Of a stretch of 64,000 bases of DNA, positions 36,000-47,590 are shown in pieces (within the stretch, counting starts at the first letter, position 1; every line of letters starts with the position of its first letter). The notes below the pieces were generated by a model. The model was given only the letters and a program-made list of their open reading frames with translations, ran no database searches and was not told the origin of the DNA. A program made the translations under genes and the position numbers. Where the stretch lies: positions 2,727,501-2,791,500 of the forward strand of contig JAFMOC010000006.1 in assembly GCA_019802505.1 (NCBI GenBank), given 5' to 3'. This stretch comes from Corydoras sp. C115 (taxonomy: Eukaryota; Chordata; Actinopteri; Siluriformes; Callichthyidae).

Positions 36000-36675
36000 G
36001 GATAACACTTTACCTAAATACGGTATGTATAATGCATTATAAGTTTATACATTTATCTGCATTTATTAAAAAGCTTTATTAAGTATTCATAATGCTTTAT
36101 AATACTTGTTATAAGCATTTGTTAATGTCCATAGATGTACATAACCACACTTATGTGTTATAAGAATATGTTATAAGGCTTTACAACACAAAGTGACATA
36201 ATGCATTATAAGTTATATATTTTAACAGTTTATCAGCTTATTATAGAGACCAGTCACATAAAGCCTTATAACATGTGTCTAACGAACACTTTTCCTGAAA
36301 ATGACTTTATAAGTGCTGTATATAAAAGCTTATAAGCTCTCGTTACAGGCATAAATTGTTGGCATTAATTATCTCTTTGAAAGAGACATTGTAGTAGGTT
36401 ATGACTAAGTAAAGTGTAAATCGCTTTTTAAGTAAGAATGTCTAAACATTTAATGAGTCAAAAGTTTTAAAAAGTTAATATTATAATGCATTATGTCACT
36501 TTGTGTTATAAAGCCTTATGTCAAATTGTTCTAACAATTCATGACTGTGATTATGAACATCTATGTAACAAAGGCTTATGACAAATAATATAAAGCGCCA
36601 TGAATACTTTATAAATGCACTTATAATGCCTTATGAATACCAAATTTGTAGAAAGTGTAATTTGTAAAGTGTTTT
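36000..36675. mobile_element. long foldback MITE
   Basis: Left half (36000-36240) and right half (36470-36675) are imperfect reverse complements. For example GGCTTTACAACACAAAGTGA then CATAATGCATTATAA near 36177-36211 pairs with TTATAATGCATTATGTCACT then TTGTGTTATAAAGCC near 36481-36515. Ends read GATAACACTTTAC and GTAAAGTGTTTTA. No coding content. Confidence 0.7.
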
Positions 36676-37215
36676 AATTGTCCCCATTTTAAATTGTAAC
36701 GTTTAAAAAAGAAAACAGTAATGAACCAAGCAGTACTAAACCAATATTAACTCCCAAATACAGGAAAATGAGTTACAGTCAACTAAAGTAACCGATTATA
36801 GCATGTGAAAAACCTAATTAAATATGGTCTTCAGTGATGAATCTCAATTCTGCGTTGGCAGATGAGATGCTGTTGTCTGGTACAGATTTAATTAAATTAA
36901 GAAAGATTAAGATATTAAGATTGATGACGAAATAGAAAGATACTGTATACAGAAAAACAATTTGATGTGGGTTGCATATAATATGAGGTTACATGCAAGA
37001 GAAAATTGGGAATCTGTCGAGTGATAGCTGAGAAAGTAAAAAATCTTACTAATGTACAATATTGTTTTTCATTAGTGTGAAGCAAATAATTCAGCACAGT
37101 GATGTGTGATTTTACATTTAATTATTTATGGTATTATTGTATTATTTATTTATACTTAAAATTTTTTTTTTTTTTTTTTTAACTCCAGAGTGTAAAAAAT
37201 GTTATATCGGTGAAT

Positions 37216-37230
37216 ACTTTGCTATATTAA

Positions 37231-37264
<34 letters not shown>
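37216..37264. repeat. poly(T) tract
   Basis: Long T run; another of about 20 bases at 37162-37181. Confidence 0.9.
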
Positions 37265-37268
<4 letters not shown>

Positions 37269-37726
37269 CCCTAGTTACAGATCCTCATAAGTGGATAAAA
37301 ACATCAGAAAATGTTTTATTGTACATAGTCACAAATCCTCAAGAGTGCTGTCCTTGTTAAGTTTCAGAAAATGTCACAGTTCTGCAAAGAAGACATGAAT
37401 GAGACTAGGTTTTCAGGCGACACGGTTCTGATTGTGTCTTCTTACTTTTAATGGGCAGAGGCGGACAGTTGCAGACATTATAAAACCTCCTCTTGTTTGT
37501 TGTTAGTTGCCAGATGTACAGACTTCACTGTTGGATCTGCCAAAATATGGGATTAAAAACAATAACAGCCCTGTTAAAATCAAGTGACTGTCTTTGCATG
37601 TTAAAACAGTTTTTTATTATATTAATTATAAATATATTTCAAGACAGAGATGGGGAAATGTTTGAAAGAATCTGCTGTTTTTTGTGTACATATGTGGTAG
37701 TGGGGGTTCTGGAGCAGCATATGAAG

Positions 37727-38903
37727 TAGGGCTGCAACAACGAATCGATAAAATCGATAAAAATCGATTATCTAAAGTATCGATAATGAATTTCCATTAT
37801 CGATTCGTTGGTTCGTACTATTTCTGCGTTACTCGCAATGTCGTAACCGCTTACGTCACCTGCAGCGCTTCAATAACGCTGGAAAAAATAGCGAGTTGAA
37901 CAGAAGTCTGGAAAACAAGTTGATAAATAGTAAAAATGAAACACAGCCAACACTGAAAACAAGGTTCCGTTTAAATCCAAACTGCGGGAGCTTCACACTG
38001 CACACAAATAACGAACGTGGAACATGCAGCTCTGCGAAAATGATGTAACCTGCATGCAGAACCACGGATAATAACAGCGATAAAGAACGTGTCTTAACGT
38101 CCATTATACGAATACGTCCGTATTTCACGTCCTGTCCCGGGCGGCCCGGTTTATTTTTTAAAGTGAGGAAATGTCCTGGTTTTTAGCGAATCAATAGCGA
38201 ATCAATAGGGAGCGGGGGATTGACGCGCACACGCACACGGCGTGAAAGTAAGCGGCTTTAGCCATTTAAATTCCCTTCATTGGATCATTAAATGTCCCGG
38301 CACTTGGACACTGCTCATGGCGCTGAGTGTCAGTCCGCAAGCAACACGCTGAAGCGTCTGTTTACAAAAGCGAGTCCCCCCCCGCTTTCAGACCGCGTCG
38401 AGACAAATGGGAAGCCACATATGTCCCGGTGTCCAATTAAAATTTCACACAAGAGGTATTTTTGGTTAACTGGCTAAGTTGTTAATTAATTTTTTTAATA
38501 GCTGATTGTGAATTAGTTCATTTATTAATTTATTTTTTCCAATAGGCAACAGAACATAATTTGGTTCATTACTGAGGGCAACTGATTATCATGTGTTATT
38601 TGGAATTGACTTTTGTTTTTAAGTGAGGGATGTTTAGATGATACATTATTTCTTTCATTGTGCTTTTCATTCATTACAGGAAATGTTAACTTAAACATTT
38701 TGAATAAAATTACTATATATAATACTATAGAATAATTTTACTGAAAAACATCCATCTTTGGATAAAAGCGTCTGCTAAATGATTACATGTAAATGTAAAG
38801 ACATGGAATTTTTTTTTTTTTTTTTAAATCCGATTCATCGAATAATCGAAAAAATAATCGACCGATTAATCGATTATCAAAATAAACGTTAGTTGCAGCC
38901 CTA
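37727..38903 (+). mobile_element. hAT-superfamily transposon, non-autonomous
   Basis: Terminal inverted repeats TAGGGCTGCAAC and GTTGCAGCCCTA, with an exact 8-bp duplication ATATGAAG at 37719-37726 and 38904-38911. About 1.18 kb. The interior 38292-38477 has a short open frame with HLDTAH that may be a remnant of a BED-type zinc finger; too short for a transposase. A 40-base piece of the TTTGGATAAAAGCGTCTGCT repeat lies at 38757-38797. Confidence 0.88.
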
Positions 38904-39276
38904 ATATGAAGCATATATATGCTGTATGCTTATACATACAGTACATATAAGTGAATCACCTTTCTTCACCTCAATGTATTGCAATCTTCTAATAACTTTA
39001 TTTGCAGTAATGCTTTAGTAGAGTTGGACACTTTAATTTAATTCCAGTTTTAACAAACCAACCGCTTATGAGACCAAGCTTTTGCTCAGCATGTTGTGAA
39101 TAAAACCAAGCATCTGTTTTAGTCTGTTTCAAAGTTCTATTTTGCTGGCTGGACAGGAGTTACAATTGCAGAATTTTGCACTATACTTGTAACGAAATAA
39201 TATCTATGTTTTAAAAGGGTTACTAGCATATGAAGTGTTTATTCGAGTGTAGGAAGGGTTTATGAAGCCTTAAACA

Positions 39277-39630
39277 GGGCGGCACGGTGGCTTAGTAGTT
39301 AGCACGTTCGCCTCTCAACGCTAGGGATTCCCGCTAGGGATAGGGTTCGAATTCCCTTCTGGGTGGAGTTTCCATGTTCTCCCCGTGTCCGTGTGGGTTT
39401 CCTCCGGGTTCTCTGGTTTCCTTCCACAGTTCAAAAACATGGATCAAGTCAATTGAGTTCTCCAAATTGCCCCATGTAGAGTGTGTCTGTGTGTATGCCC
39501 AGCGATAGATTGGCGCCCTGTCTTGGGTGTATCTGCCCAGTGCCCGAACATTCTCCCCTGGATGGGCATGGGGAACCCCACCGCAACCCTAATAGAGGAT
39601 AAAGCGGAAGATAATGAATGAATGAATGAA
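39277..39630 (+). mobile_element. tRNA-derived SINE, full length
   Basis: 14-bp duplication TGAAGCCTTAAACA at 39263-39276 and 39631-39644. Has a local 13-base repeat of CCCGCTAGGGATA just before box B. Confidence 0.94.
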
Positions 39631-40170
39631 TGAAGCCTTAAACATATAAATAATTAAAATAACACTGCTACATCATGAAGTATCTGGAACGTAAACACCG
39701 CAATAGGGATGTGCAATGTGCTCATTGCTACAGTAATCGATTTTTTTCACATATTAGGAGCGGAGGATTACTGTTAACTAATAAAAAATTGTAGATTTAG
39801 TCCAGTTAGTGTAAAAAGTAGCAGAGATAATGAGCTCTGGTTATTGATGTACTGTAAGTGATTCTGCTCAATATGCATTAGCACGTTCTAAATGTTTTCA
39901 AAAACACACAACGCCAACAAACTGAGCGTATTGGACCGTGTCAATCACAGGAACCCAAACTCCTCCCACACGGCTGATTTGAATGAAGCAGTGTGTGTAA
40001 GTTGCGTGTATGGAGCTTGTCTCGTAAATTTTGTGTCGCCTATTTTTGGGATCTCCGTTCTGTTGTATTCTGCATGGGAAAGCGCGTACCAAACTGTGAT
40101 GCCCATACTGAACAGTTCACAAAGAATACAGCATACCGTTATACCACTTATTTATTTATATATATACACA

Positions 40171-40176
<6 letters not shown>

Positions 40177-40239
<63 letters not shown>
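40177..40239. repeat. (AT)n microsatellite
   Basis: About 63 bases of TA repeats downstream of slc10a1. Confidence 0.96.
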
Positions 40240-40241
<2 letters not shown>

Positions 40242-40445
40242 AGAGCGAGAGAATTTTTATGAAACAGATTGTGAAATATAATATAATTAATATAAATATA
40301 TTTATAATTCATTAAAAAATAATTGTAAGTGTAAAACAGTACTACAGTGTCTGAATATCAGTTAAATGAAATCTTTAATCTGTATATATTTATGTTTATC
40401 TATAGGTTTTATCTGTAATGAGTTTGACAAACAGGCAAAATAGAC

Positions 40446-40653
40446 TTACTCACCATTGGTTGTGGAGTTATATCTTTGGTAGAGTTTAAAAAGCATTGCA
40501 AGGATTAGTGCTTCACTTGTTTGAAAAAAGATATAGACCAATGGAAAAAGATACAGGGGTCCAATGACCTCTGGACGGAATGCCACTTTCAGAATGGTCG
40601 AGCAAAGCTGAATGTTTTGACAGCCTGTCTCCATAGCAATGGTCCTTCTGCAC
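40446..40653 (-). CDS. slc10a1: slc10a1 exon 4
   Basis: Encodes CRRTIAMETGCQNIQLCSTI, PEVIGPLYLFPLVYIFF and NSTTNGE plus TAA. AATG|GTGAGTAAG at 40454/40453 is a strong donor that overlaps the stop, so a further exon may exist; none was found convincingly. A candidate ATTAAA poly(A) signal (minus strand) is at 40374-40379. Confidence 0.88.
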
Positions 40654-43600
40654 CTGAATAGAAAACAGATCTGTGAGACTCAGTATTCTCGTCCAGTGAA
40701 ATAGCAACATCAGTATAACAGTAAGAATAATAATTTTAATAAAACATATATTTTATGTTATATGTTTGTTATTTATCTTAGCTATCAGTTTTGTTACTGA
40801 GCAACCAATCTAAATACTTACTGACTGTTCTGTTTGAAGACTATTGAGAGGGTATACCCCAGAATGTATCCAGTTAAAGGCAAGAGAGCCGACACTGTGA
40901 TAAGTTTTGGGGAGATGACAATCCACAAGGTTGCTCCTAAGGTGATCCCGCACATCACACAGATTGCCACAGAAGCAATTATAAGTATGCTTAGTCCAGA
41001 CTGTTAAACAGACAATGTTAGAATATTTAGTTTTTAAAATATTGTGCTCATATGTACATCAGTATCAACATATAAACCTAAAGAGCCAGACAATACTTAT
41101 CTAATGCAGGTTTGTTATTACATCTATGTTAATTGCCAAGTCTAAAGGTTTTAATATAATCATCGTCGTTTTCGTTTGGCTTGTGAGGAGATGCTATTTA
41201 GCCTTTTTATTTTTTTTATGCAATAGGTTTCGGTTGGCGGCGGCACGGTGGCTTAGTGGTTAGCACGTTCGCCTCTCAGCAATAGGGATTCCCGGTTCGA
41301 ATCCCCATCTGGGTGGAGTTTCCATGTTCTCCCCGTGTCTGCGTGGGTTTCCTTCGGGTTCTCCGGTTTCCTCCCACAGTCCAAAAACATGGATCAAGTC
41401 AATTGAATTCTCCAAATTGCCCCATATAGAGTGTGTCTGTGTGAGTGAGTGTGTGCCCAGCGATGGATTGGTGCCCTATCCTGGGTCTATCTGCCCAGCG
41501 CCCGAGATGTTCTCCCCTGGATGGGCATGGGGAACCCCACCGCGACCCTAATAGAGGATAAAGTGGAAGATAATTAATGAAAAAAAGGTTTCGGTTGAGT
41601 TGTGATGTGAACCGAAACCCATTGGTCAGTTCACATCGAAACAACTTCTCTAATCACATGTTTTTTACCCTGATCTTTTTAAATTTTTAATTCTCTTTAG
41701 ATTTGTTTTGCGTTGTGTTAAGCCTTCATCCTTTTATTGTTTCATTGTTAACTGGTCTGTTGATCTGCTTATTTCTTCTGATGATGATTTATTGATTGGC
41801 ATTGGTAGACGGAAGTTCTGAACCTTTTTGCCTTTGAGGTTGCTGGGCTTTGTAGGCTGGCAATTAACGGGTTTTTCATTATCTAGCCATGTGATGTTAG
41901 TTTGGCAAGCCATCAATTGCGTTGTATTCACCACTACTGCAAATGACTTTAAGACTTGAAAGATTTGTTCAAGCTTTAAGATTTGTTAACCAGTTTGTGT
42001 GCTTCAGGCTGGATAATTCCTGTGGTGATTATGTTCTGTGTATCTTTTTCTCTAGCCCAGGTTGGAAAAAAATTCATGGCACTTAGTACTTCCACATTTT
42101 GTAGACTTAAGGCTTTTAGGCAATTATATAGGGGTTTTCCACATTTGTGGCATGTTGTCTTTACATGTTGAAGATCCATGTCCAAATTTTGGCACAGAGC
42201 TTGATTTGTGTTGTAAAATGGTTTAATTTAAAAAAAGATAAAATGGTAACAATACATTTACCAGACTAATGACATGCTTTATTCTGCATGTGGTATCACA
42301 GTGTAAGCTTGTAGCCACAAAGTAGGTACTGGTCTGTCTGCAGGCTTGACTTGTTGCATACAGTATTTTGAAAAAATGGGGCATCAGGAAGAAGAAGGAA
42401 CCAATTATAAACATGCATTATTTCCCAACTTCTTTTTAGTGAGTTTTAAAATTCAAATGTATTTGTATTCACAAAATATTATGAAGTTAGTCAGTGAAAA
42501 CTTTGGAAATCTATTCTTTTTGCTTGTCTTTTGAATAGAAGTTTTAACATGACCAAATTTATGTTCAAATGAAAGCATAAATGTAACCAGTGTATAATGT
42601 ACTGTATCTCTAGACATCCTTAGCATTGCAAAAGCCTGGATAGTTTCAGACAGACTTATCAAATCACATTACCAAAAAATTTTCTCAGCTAAATATGATT
42701 TCTAAGTTTTATGTATTATCTGCCTCTTTAACGCTTGTGGCTTTAATCAAATCAAATTAATGAAAGTGTTAAAGATGAAAACAATCAATACCATGTGGCA
42801 TATGAAGGTTTTAATAAGATGGTTTGGGTTTTTTAACATATATGTCTGCCCCAGTGTATAATGATTTTAGCCAAACTTTCCAGACAACTAAAAAACGAAT
42901 ACTAAATACAAAATCATGCTTTAAATCATGCTTTGAATTATAATTGTTACTAGACACAAGCTGAAGAATTTAAAGTAGACTTTCTGTTTACTTTTTCAAT
43001 GTAAGGAAACAGCAAAATGTGTCATTTCACCAGGGGTGTTTTCTGAGTATTTAATATAAAACAACGGTTTGTACCTTGATTATAATGTTTGAGTAACGTG
43101 GTACCCAGTGGTTGATGGCGATGCCTACAGCACAAGGAACCAAGGTCATAATGAGTGCAATAAAGATACCAAGGAAGGGAACTGCATTCTCCAGTCCAGA
43201 GAAGCCTTGGCAGTACAGATATAGGAGAAGAGGCATCGCACCCAGTGCCAATACTGTTGAGCAGGTGGTCATCACAATACTGTTGAAGGGAGTTTTAGCA
43301 TTATTTTGTTTATTCCTTATTAAATAACTTTGTATAACAGTACCATAGTTCAGAAAAGAATCATTACAGTGTACAAATTATTGGGTCAAAGTCTTTAGAG
43401 AACTTTTAGCAACTATGCAAAGAAAGATAATATCTCAAAGTTATTCAATATAACCTTAGAACCTGGAAAAATGACTGATTTGCTGTTACCTCAGATTCAT
43501 GTCTCCTTGAAGAGCAAGGGCGAAAATGTTGGAGAGGTTTCCTCCAGGACAGCTACCACAGATGAGCACGCTGACGGCCTCGATCGGCCCAAGCTTAAAA

Positions 43601-43884
43601 ATTTTGGCCAGACAAAAAGCGGCGAGAGGCATTATTCCAAATTGGGCTACCATTGCTATTCCCACACCTTTTGGCTTGGTGAGGTGACTTCGGATTTTGG
43701 CAATCTCCATAGTGCAACCCAACGAAATCATGGTGATGAAGAGGATGACGATGCTTACGCCACTGATGGCATTATCCATGATTGGGGAAAGTGGTGCTTG
43801 AAATTCATCAATGGTGCTATTTATTTCCATGCTACTGATGAGCGTGTAGCTGGGATTTTTATGATCAACAGCAGTTATATTCAT
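40446..43884 (-). CDS. slc10a1: slc10a1, sodium/bile acid cotransporter (NTCP-like)
   Basis: Sodium-coupled bile acid importer of the SLC10 family, a multipass protein that in mammals acts at the hepatocyte sinusoidal membrane. Four exons join in frame to 328 codons plus stop (human 349). Diagnostic motifs: SLGCTMEIAKIRSHLTKPKG, VAQFGIMPLAAF, CPGGNLSNIFALALQGDMNL (sodium-site Ser-Asn), IVMTTCSTVLALGAMPLLLY, and METGCQNIQLCSTILKVAF (conserved Glu and Gln of the second sodium site). CPGGNLSN rather than CPGGTASN argues for SLC10A1 over the ileal SLC10A2. The N-terminus has NIT and NST sequons. Start: the 43884 ATG is the first in frame; MEINSTIDEF a little further in is an alternative. It neighbours susd6 as in human. 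The C-terminus is uncertain because the stop lies inside a donor consensus. Confidence 0.93.
40822..41000 (-). CDS. slc10a1: slc10a1 exon 3
   Basis: Encodes SGLSILIIASVAICVMCGIT, then ISPKLITVSALLPLTGYILG and YTLSIVFKQNS; donor GTAAGT, phase 2. Confidence 0.92.
41237..41585 (+). mobile_element. tRNA-derived SINE, full length
   Basis: In slc10a1 intron 2, opposite to the gene. 12-bp duplication AGGTTTCGGTTG at 41225-41236 and 41586-41597. Confidence 0.93.
41734..42185 (-). other. unassigned open stretch in slc10a1 intron 2
   Basis: Two adjacent open segments of 69 and 66 codons on the minus strand, separated by stops. The first has CHKCGKPLYNCLKAL, a CxxC-like motif. No family recognised; may be a degenerate transposon or processed relic. 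Confidence 0.25.
43075..43279 (-). CDS. slc10a1: slc10a1 exon 2
   Basis: Encodes SIVMTTCSTVLALGAMPLLL through INHWVPRYSNIIIK; donor GTACAA. Confidence 0.94.
43490..43884 (-). CDS. slc10a1: slc10a1 exon 1
   Basis: 395 bases from ATG to LQGDMNL, containing the first three helices and the CPGGNLSN motif. Donor GTAACA. Confidence 0.92.
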
Positions 43885-44149
43885 TACTACACCTTGAGGT
43901 CTATTAACATGTACAGTACTTTTAAATAATTCCTAATATCAAATGTTTTTTACTTGTTTTAGAATCCAAAAAACATTTTATTTATTTAAAAATTATATAT
44001 TTTTTTCTTTTAGAAACCTTAAACTTTATTTGTTTAGCTTCAGTTTTTTCTGCTTGTCTTCATTCCTGTGTTTTCTTGTTAGCCACGTGCTGCTGGGTTA
44101 AAAAATGGAAAACATTTTAAAAATCTGAAGATACATTTATGAATATGTA

Positions 44150-44254
44150 TGATTCATTCATTCACTATATTCTGTTTAGTCCTGGGTCGTGGGGGGCTCC
44201 CCATCCAGGGGAGAATGTTTTAGGCGCTGGGCACATACACCCACTGGGTGCTAT
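44150..44254 (-). mobile_element. SINE 3' fragment (older)
   Basis: Diverged tail-side fragment with GGGTCGTGGGGGGCTCCCCA and TTAGGCGCTGGGCACATACA. Confidence 0.75.
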
Positions 44255-44266
44255 GACTGGGTACAT

Positions 44267-44389
44267 TCATTTATTATCTCCCGCTTTATCCTCTATTAGG
44301 TCGCGGTGGGGTTCCCCATGCCCATCCAGGGGAGAACGTCTCGGGCGCTGGGCAGATAGACCCAGGACAGGGCGCCAATCCATCACTGG
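44267..44389 (-). mobile_element. 5'-truncated SINE inserted in an older copy
   Basis: Tail-side 120 bases only, with a perfect 12-bp duplication GACTGGGTACAT at 44255-44266 and 44390-44401. A dead-on-arrival 5' truncation. Confidence 0.88.
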
Positions 44390-44401
44390 GACTGGGTACA
44401 T

Positions 44402-46600
44402 GAATACTTTAAATTGTCTTAAGCTGATTCAACGGATGTGAAGCACTGGTAAAAGACTTTTAGGCATGAAAAAAAATCATTTGTTTACACTAAACTGAAT
44501 AGTCTCTTCTGAGGCATTACTTAAATAAAAAAAGCTTGTGACTTTCAGCTGGTGAATAAACAGGAGGTTGATACATTCACTAAAAGCTTAGGCTCCATAT
44601 CAAATAAAATGTGAACAGAGATGAAGTTAATGACATCTTTGGTTATTTCTTTCTCATACTTTAAAATAACTCCCAAAATAAAACATGTCTTACTTAATTA
44701 TTTGTTTTCCTGTTTTTATTCTCTGGATTTTGACAATACTGCATACCAACCAAGCCCATACATCACTTTAAAGAGAAAGAGGCAAAAAAACTGTCTGCAC
44801 TAGTGAGTGAAAATTTAATCCATGGGTCATATATGAATATGTTATTTAATGAAACATATGTTTGGTAATTTAGTTATATAGACTCTAATTTTAAAGCTCA
44901 ATGTTTAGTTTAATTAAACAATCAACTGTGCAATTTTAATAAATTGTGTACCTTTTTGTATCCAATTGAAACAAGCACAATACAATATTTAATTGGAGCA
45001 CATGATTATGATCTTAAACTTTTAAAATGTTTTTTTAAAAATTACAAAGTTACAATATATTTGTATTTATTCTAGGTGTTATAAACAGTATGCATACCAT
45101 ATGAATAAAATGGTGTACAAGATGTGCAAGTATAAATGTTTCCCACCTTTATAGAGCAAGTTCTGGAAAATAGATTCCTCTCAGTGTTTTAGTCTGTTAC
45201 TCTCACTTTCTTCTCTGCTATTCATTCGTTCTTACTCTTTTGTACCCAGTAGCCCCCCCTCGTTACACATCTAGCATTCCTTCACTTAACCCTTTTGTAA
45301 TCAGCTCAATAATTAGTCACATGGTGTTTTACAACCTCTTCTTTTTCCTGTGGTGCAACATTTAGCTGAATCAACTCTGACCTAAAGGCATTAGGCAAAT
45401 AATTAGTGGTCATTATATTTTTTCACACTTATTTCACACTCGTTTACATTTAATTTGTGAAAAATGCACATATTGCAGTTGAATGCACGCAATATGGACT
45501 CTTTGGATGCTTTTGTTTGCTTTTAATAACTTTTACCTTAGTTTTTACTTAATCTTTTAAATTTAATGATCCTTTATTAGTCCCGCAATGGGAAAAATAG
45601 AAAGATCAAATGTAACATATTGGGGAACAAGAAACAACACAGACTATGCTCCTAAAGGAGCACAGTTTAGGAACCAGGGGAAAAAAAAAAACACACCTTA
45701 AGCACAGCACATATATAACATAGACACGGACATGGTTACAGTTTTTGGACCAGCTGCCATTTAAGGGTCAGGCCTATCTTGACAGACCGGGTAAGTAAGC
45801 AGTAGAAGGCGTGTTTGGGGTAAGGGCATTCATCAGATTATTGGACTGTTTCTCTATTTCATTACATTAAACTAATGATCACATAACTTAATATAACAAA
45901 ATGTGGATCTTGGATTTAATAACAGTAACATGACCACATGACAAAAGACTTGAGGGCAATACTGAACTCATCTCAATGAAACTTACTGCATGCTACCCTC
46001 TTCTAGCTCACTTAGAAAACCGTATTGTGTGACTGATGTGACCAACATCCTAGAATATCGACTGGGAACATGATGCCAGGTACTGCATGTTTTTTTATGT
46101 TTATGTTAAAATCTTCTAGCCACAAATTAACATACGGTACCTTTTCCCCCAGTAAACAGCTGCTGAAGTTCATATGTCCCCTCCATGACTGGACTGGAAA
46201 GGGGTGGGCATCAGTGTAACATGGAAAAAGCCAGCATAAACAAAAATAAAAGATAAAAAAAATGTTCAAAAGTGTCCCAGGCTTCTGACTAGGACAGTCT
46301 CTAACATGAAAGCATGATGAAAAACCACAGGAGACTATTACGTTTTATAAAATTTATTTGAATAATTATTATGTCAGGGATGTGTCCGTCCTACTAGAAA
46401 TGTTAATTATTTGGATGGCACATGATCCTAAACAGAACGAAAATAAAACATGGATAACAGAAAAGTAGAGTGCATTACATTTGCAATCCTTATAGCTAGA
46501 AACAAACCAGCTATACAGTATTTTATTTTAATGACAACTCCGAAATAAGCAATTTCTGTTGTATTTAAACAAAGAAATGCAAACTGGCAAAAAGGCCACT
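44402..46600. other. intergenic, no gene seen
   Basis: No coding exon supported. 45560-45620 has CCTTTATTAGTCCCGCAATG, a phrase common in fish repeats. The rest is unremarkable AT-rich sequence. Confidence 0.55.
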
Positions 46601-46907
46601 AGCTGAAGTTAATAAAAACATAGGTCATATCCTTCCATTGGATAATTACTGCAGGGGTGACTGTTTCAGCTGGCAACAAATCATTTACTTCAACTGATAC
46701 AATAAGTAGCTTCTAATTTGTTAAACAACCATGTCGAAGGTAAAGATGTTCCGGAAGCATCAATTTTTGATAAGCATCAAGCACAGAAAACATCCAAGAC
46801 GATGTGAGACCTGTCCAATGCATTATTAAAATTTGGAAGGAAGTGAGGAATCATCATATTTGAGGAGGGAATATAAAAGTCTTTAATGTATGTTATAGGT
46901 GATCATT

Positions 46908-47233
46908 AGGACGGCACGGTGGCTTAGTGGTTAGCATGTTTGCCCCTCAGTGCTAGGGATTCCCAGTTCGAATCCCCATCTGGGTAGAGTTTCCATGTTC
47001 TTCCCGTGTCTGCGTGGGTTTTCTCCGGGTTCCTCCCACAGTTCAAAAACATGGATTGAGTCAATTGAGTTCTCCAAATTCCCCCATATAGAGTGTGTGA
47101 GTGAGTGTGCCCAGCAATAGATTGGCACCCTGTCCTGGGTGTATCTGCCCCGCGCCCGAAACATTCTCCCCTGGATGGGCATGGGGAACCCCCAGTGACC
47201 CTAATATAGGATAAAGCGAAAGATAATGGATGG
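46908..47233 (+). mobile_element. tRNA-derived SINE
   Basis: 13-bp duplication ATAGGTGATCATT at 46895-46907 and 47234-47246; the body is slightly shortened (one GGTTTCCTCC block deleted). Confidence 0.92.
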
Positions 47234-47277
47234 ATAGGTGATCATTCATTCGTGTGGTGAAGTCATTTAATCATTAT

Positions 47278-47590
47278 TCATTCATTCATTATCTTCCGCT
47301 TTATCCTATATTAGGGCCCCATGCCCATCCAGGGGAGAACGTTTCGGGCACTGGGCAGATATACCCAAGACACGGGCCAATCTATCGCTGGGCACACTTT
47401 CACACACATAGGCACACACACGGGGCAATTTAGAGCGTTCAATTTACCTTGAATCCATGTTTATGAACAGTGGGAGGAAACCCATGCATACACAGGGAGA
47501 ACTTGGAAACTCCACCCAAATTGGGAATCGAACCTGGATTTCCTAGTGCTGAGATGTGAATGGGTTAAGCATTAAGCCACCGTGCCACCC
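47278..47590 (-). mobile_element. tRNA-derived SINE, diverged
   Basis: Minus copy, GCATTAAGCCACCGTGCCAC head; flanked by GTGGTGAAGTC and GTGGTGAAATC, an aged target duplication. Confidence 0.85.

Noticed and set aside
37380..37460. Candidate terminal exon for slc10a1 (acceptor TTCTTTGCAG on the minus strand)
   Set aside because: Would add only two codons before a stop and has no similarity to the SLC10A1 tail.
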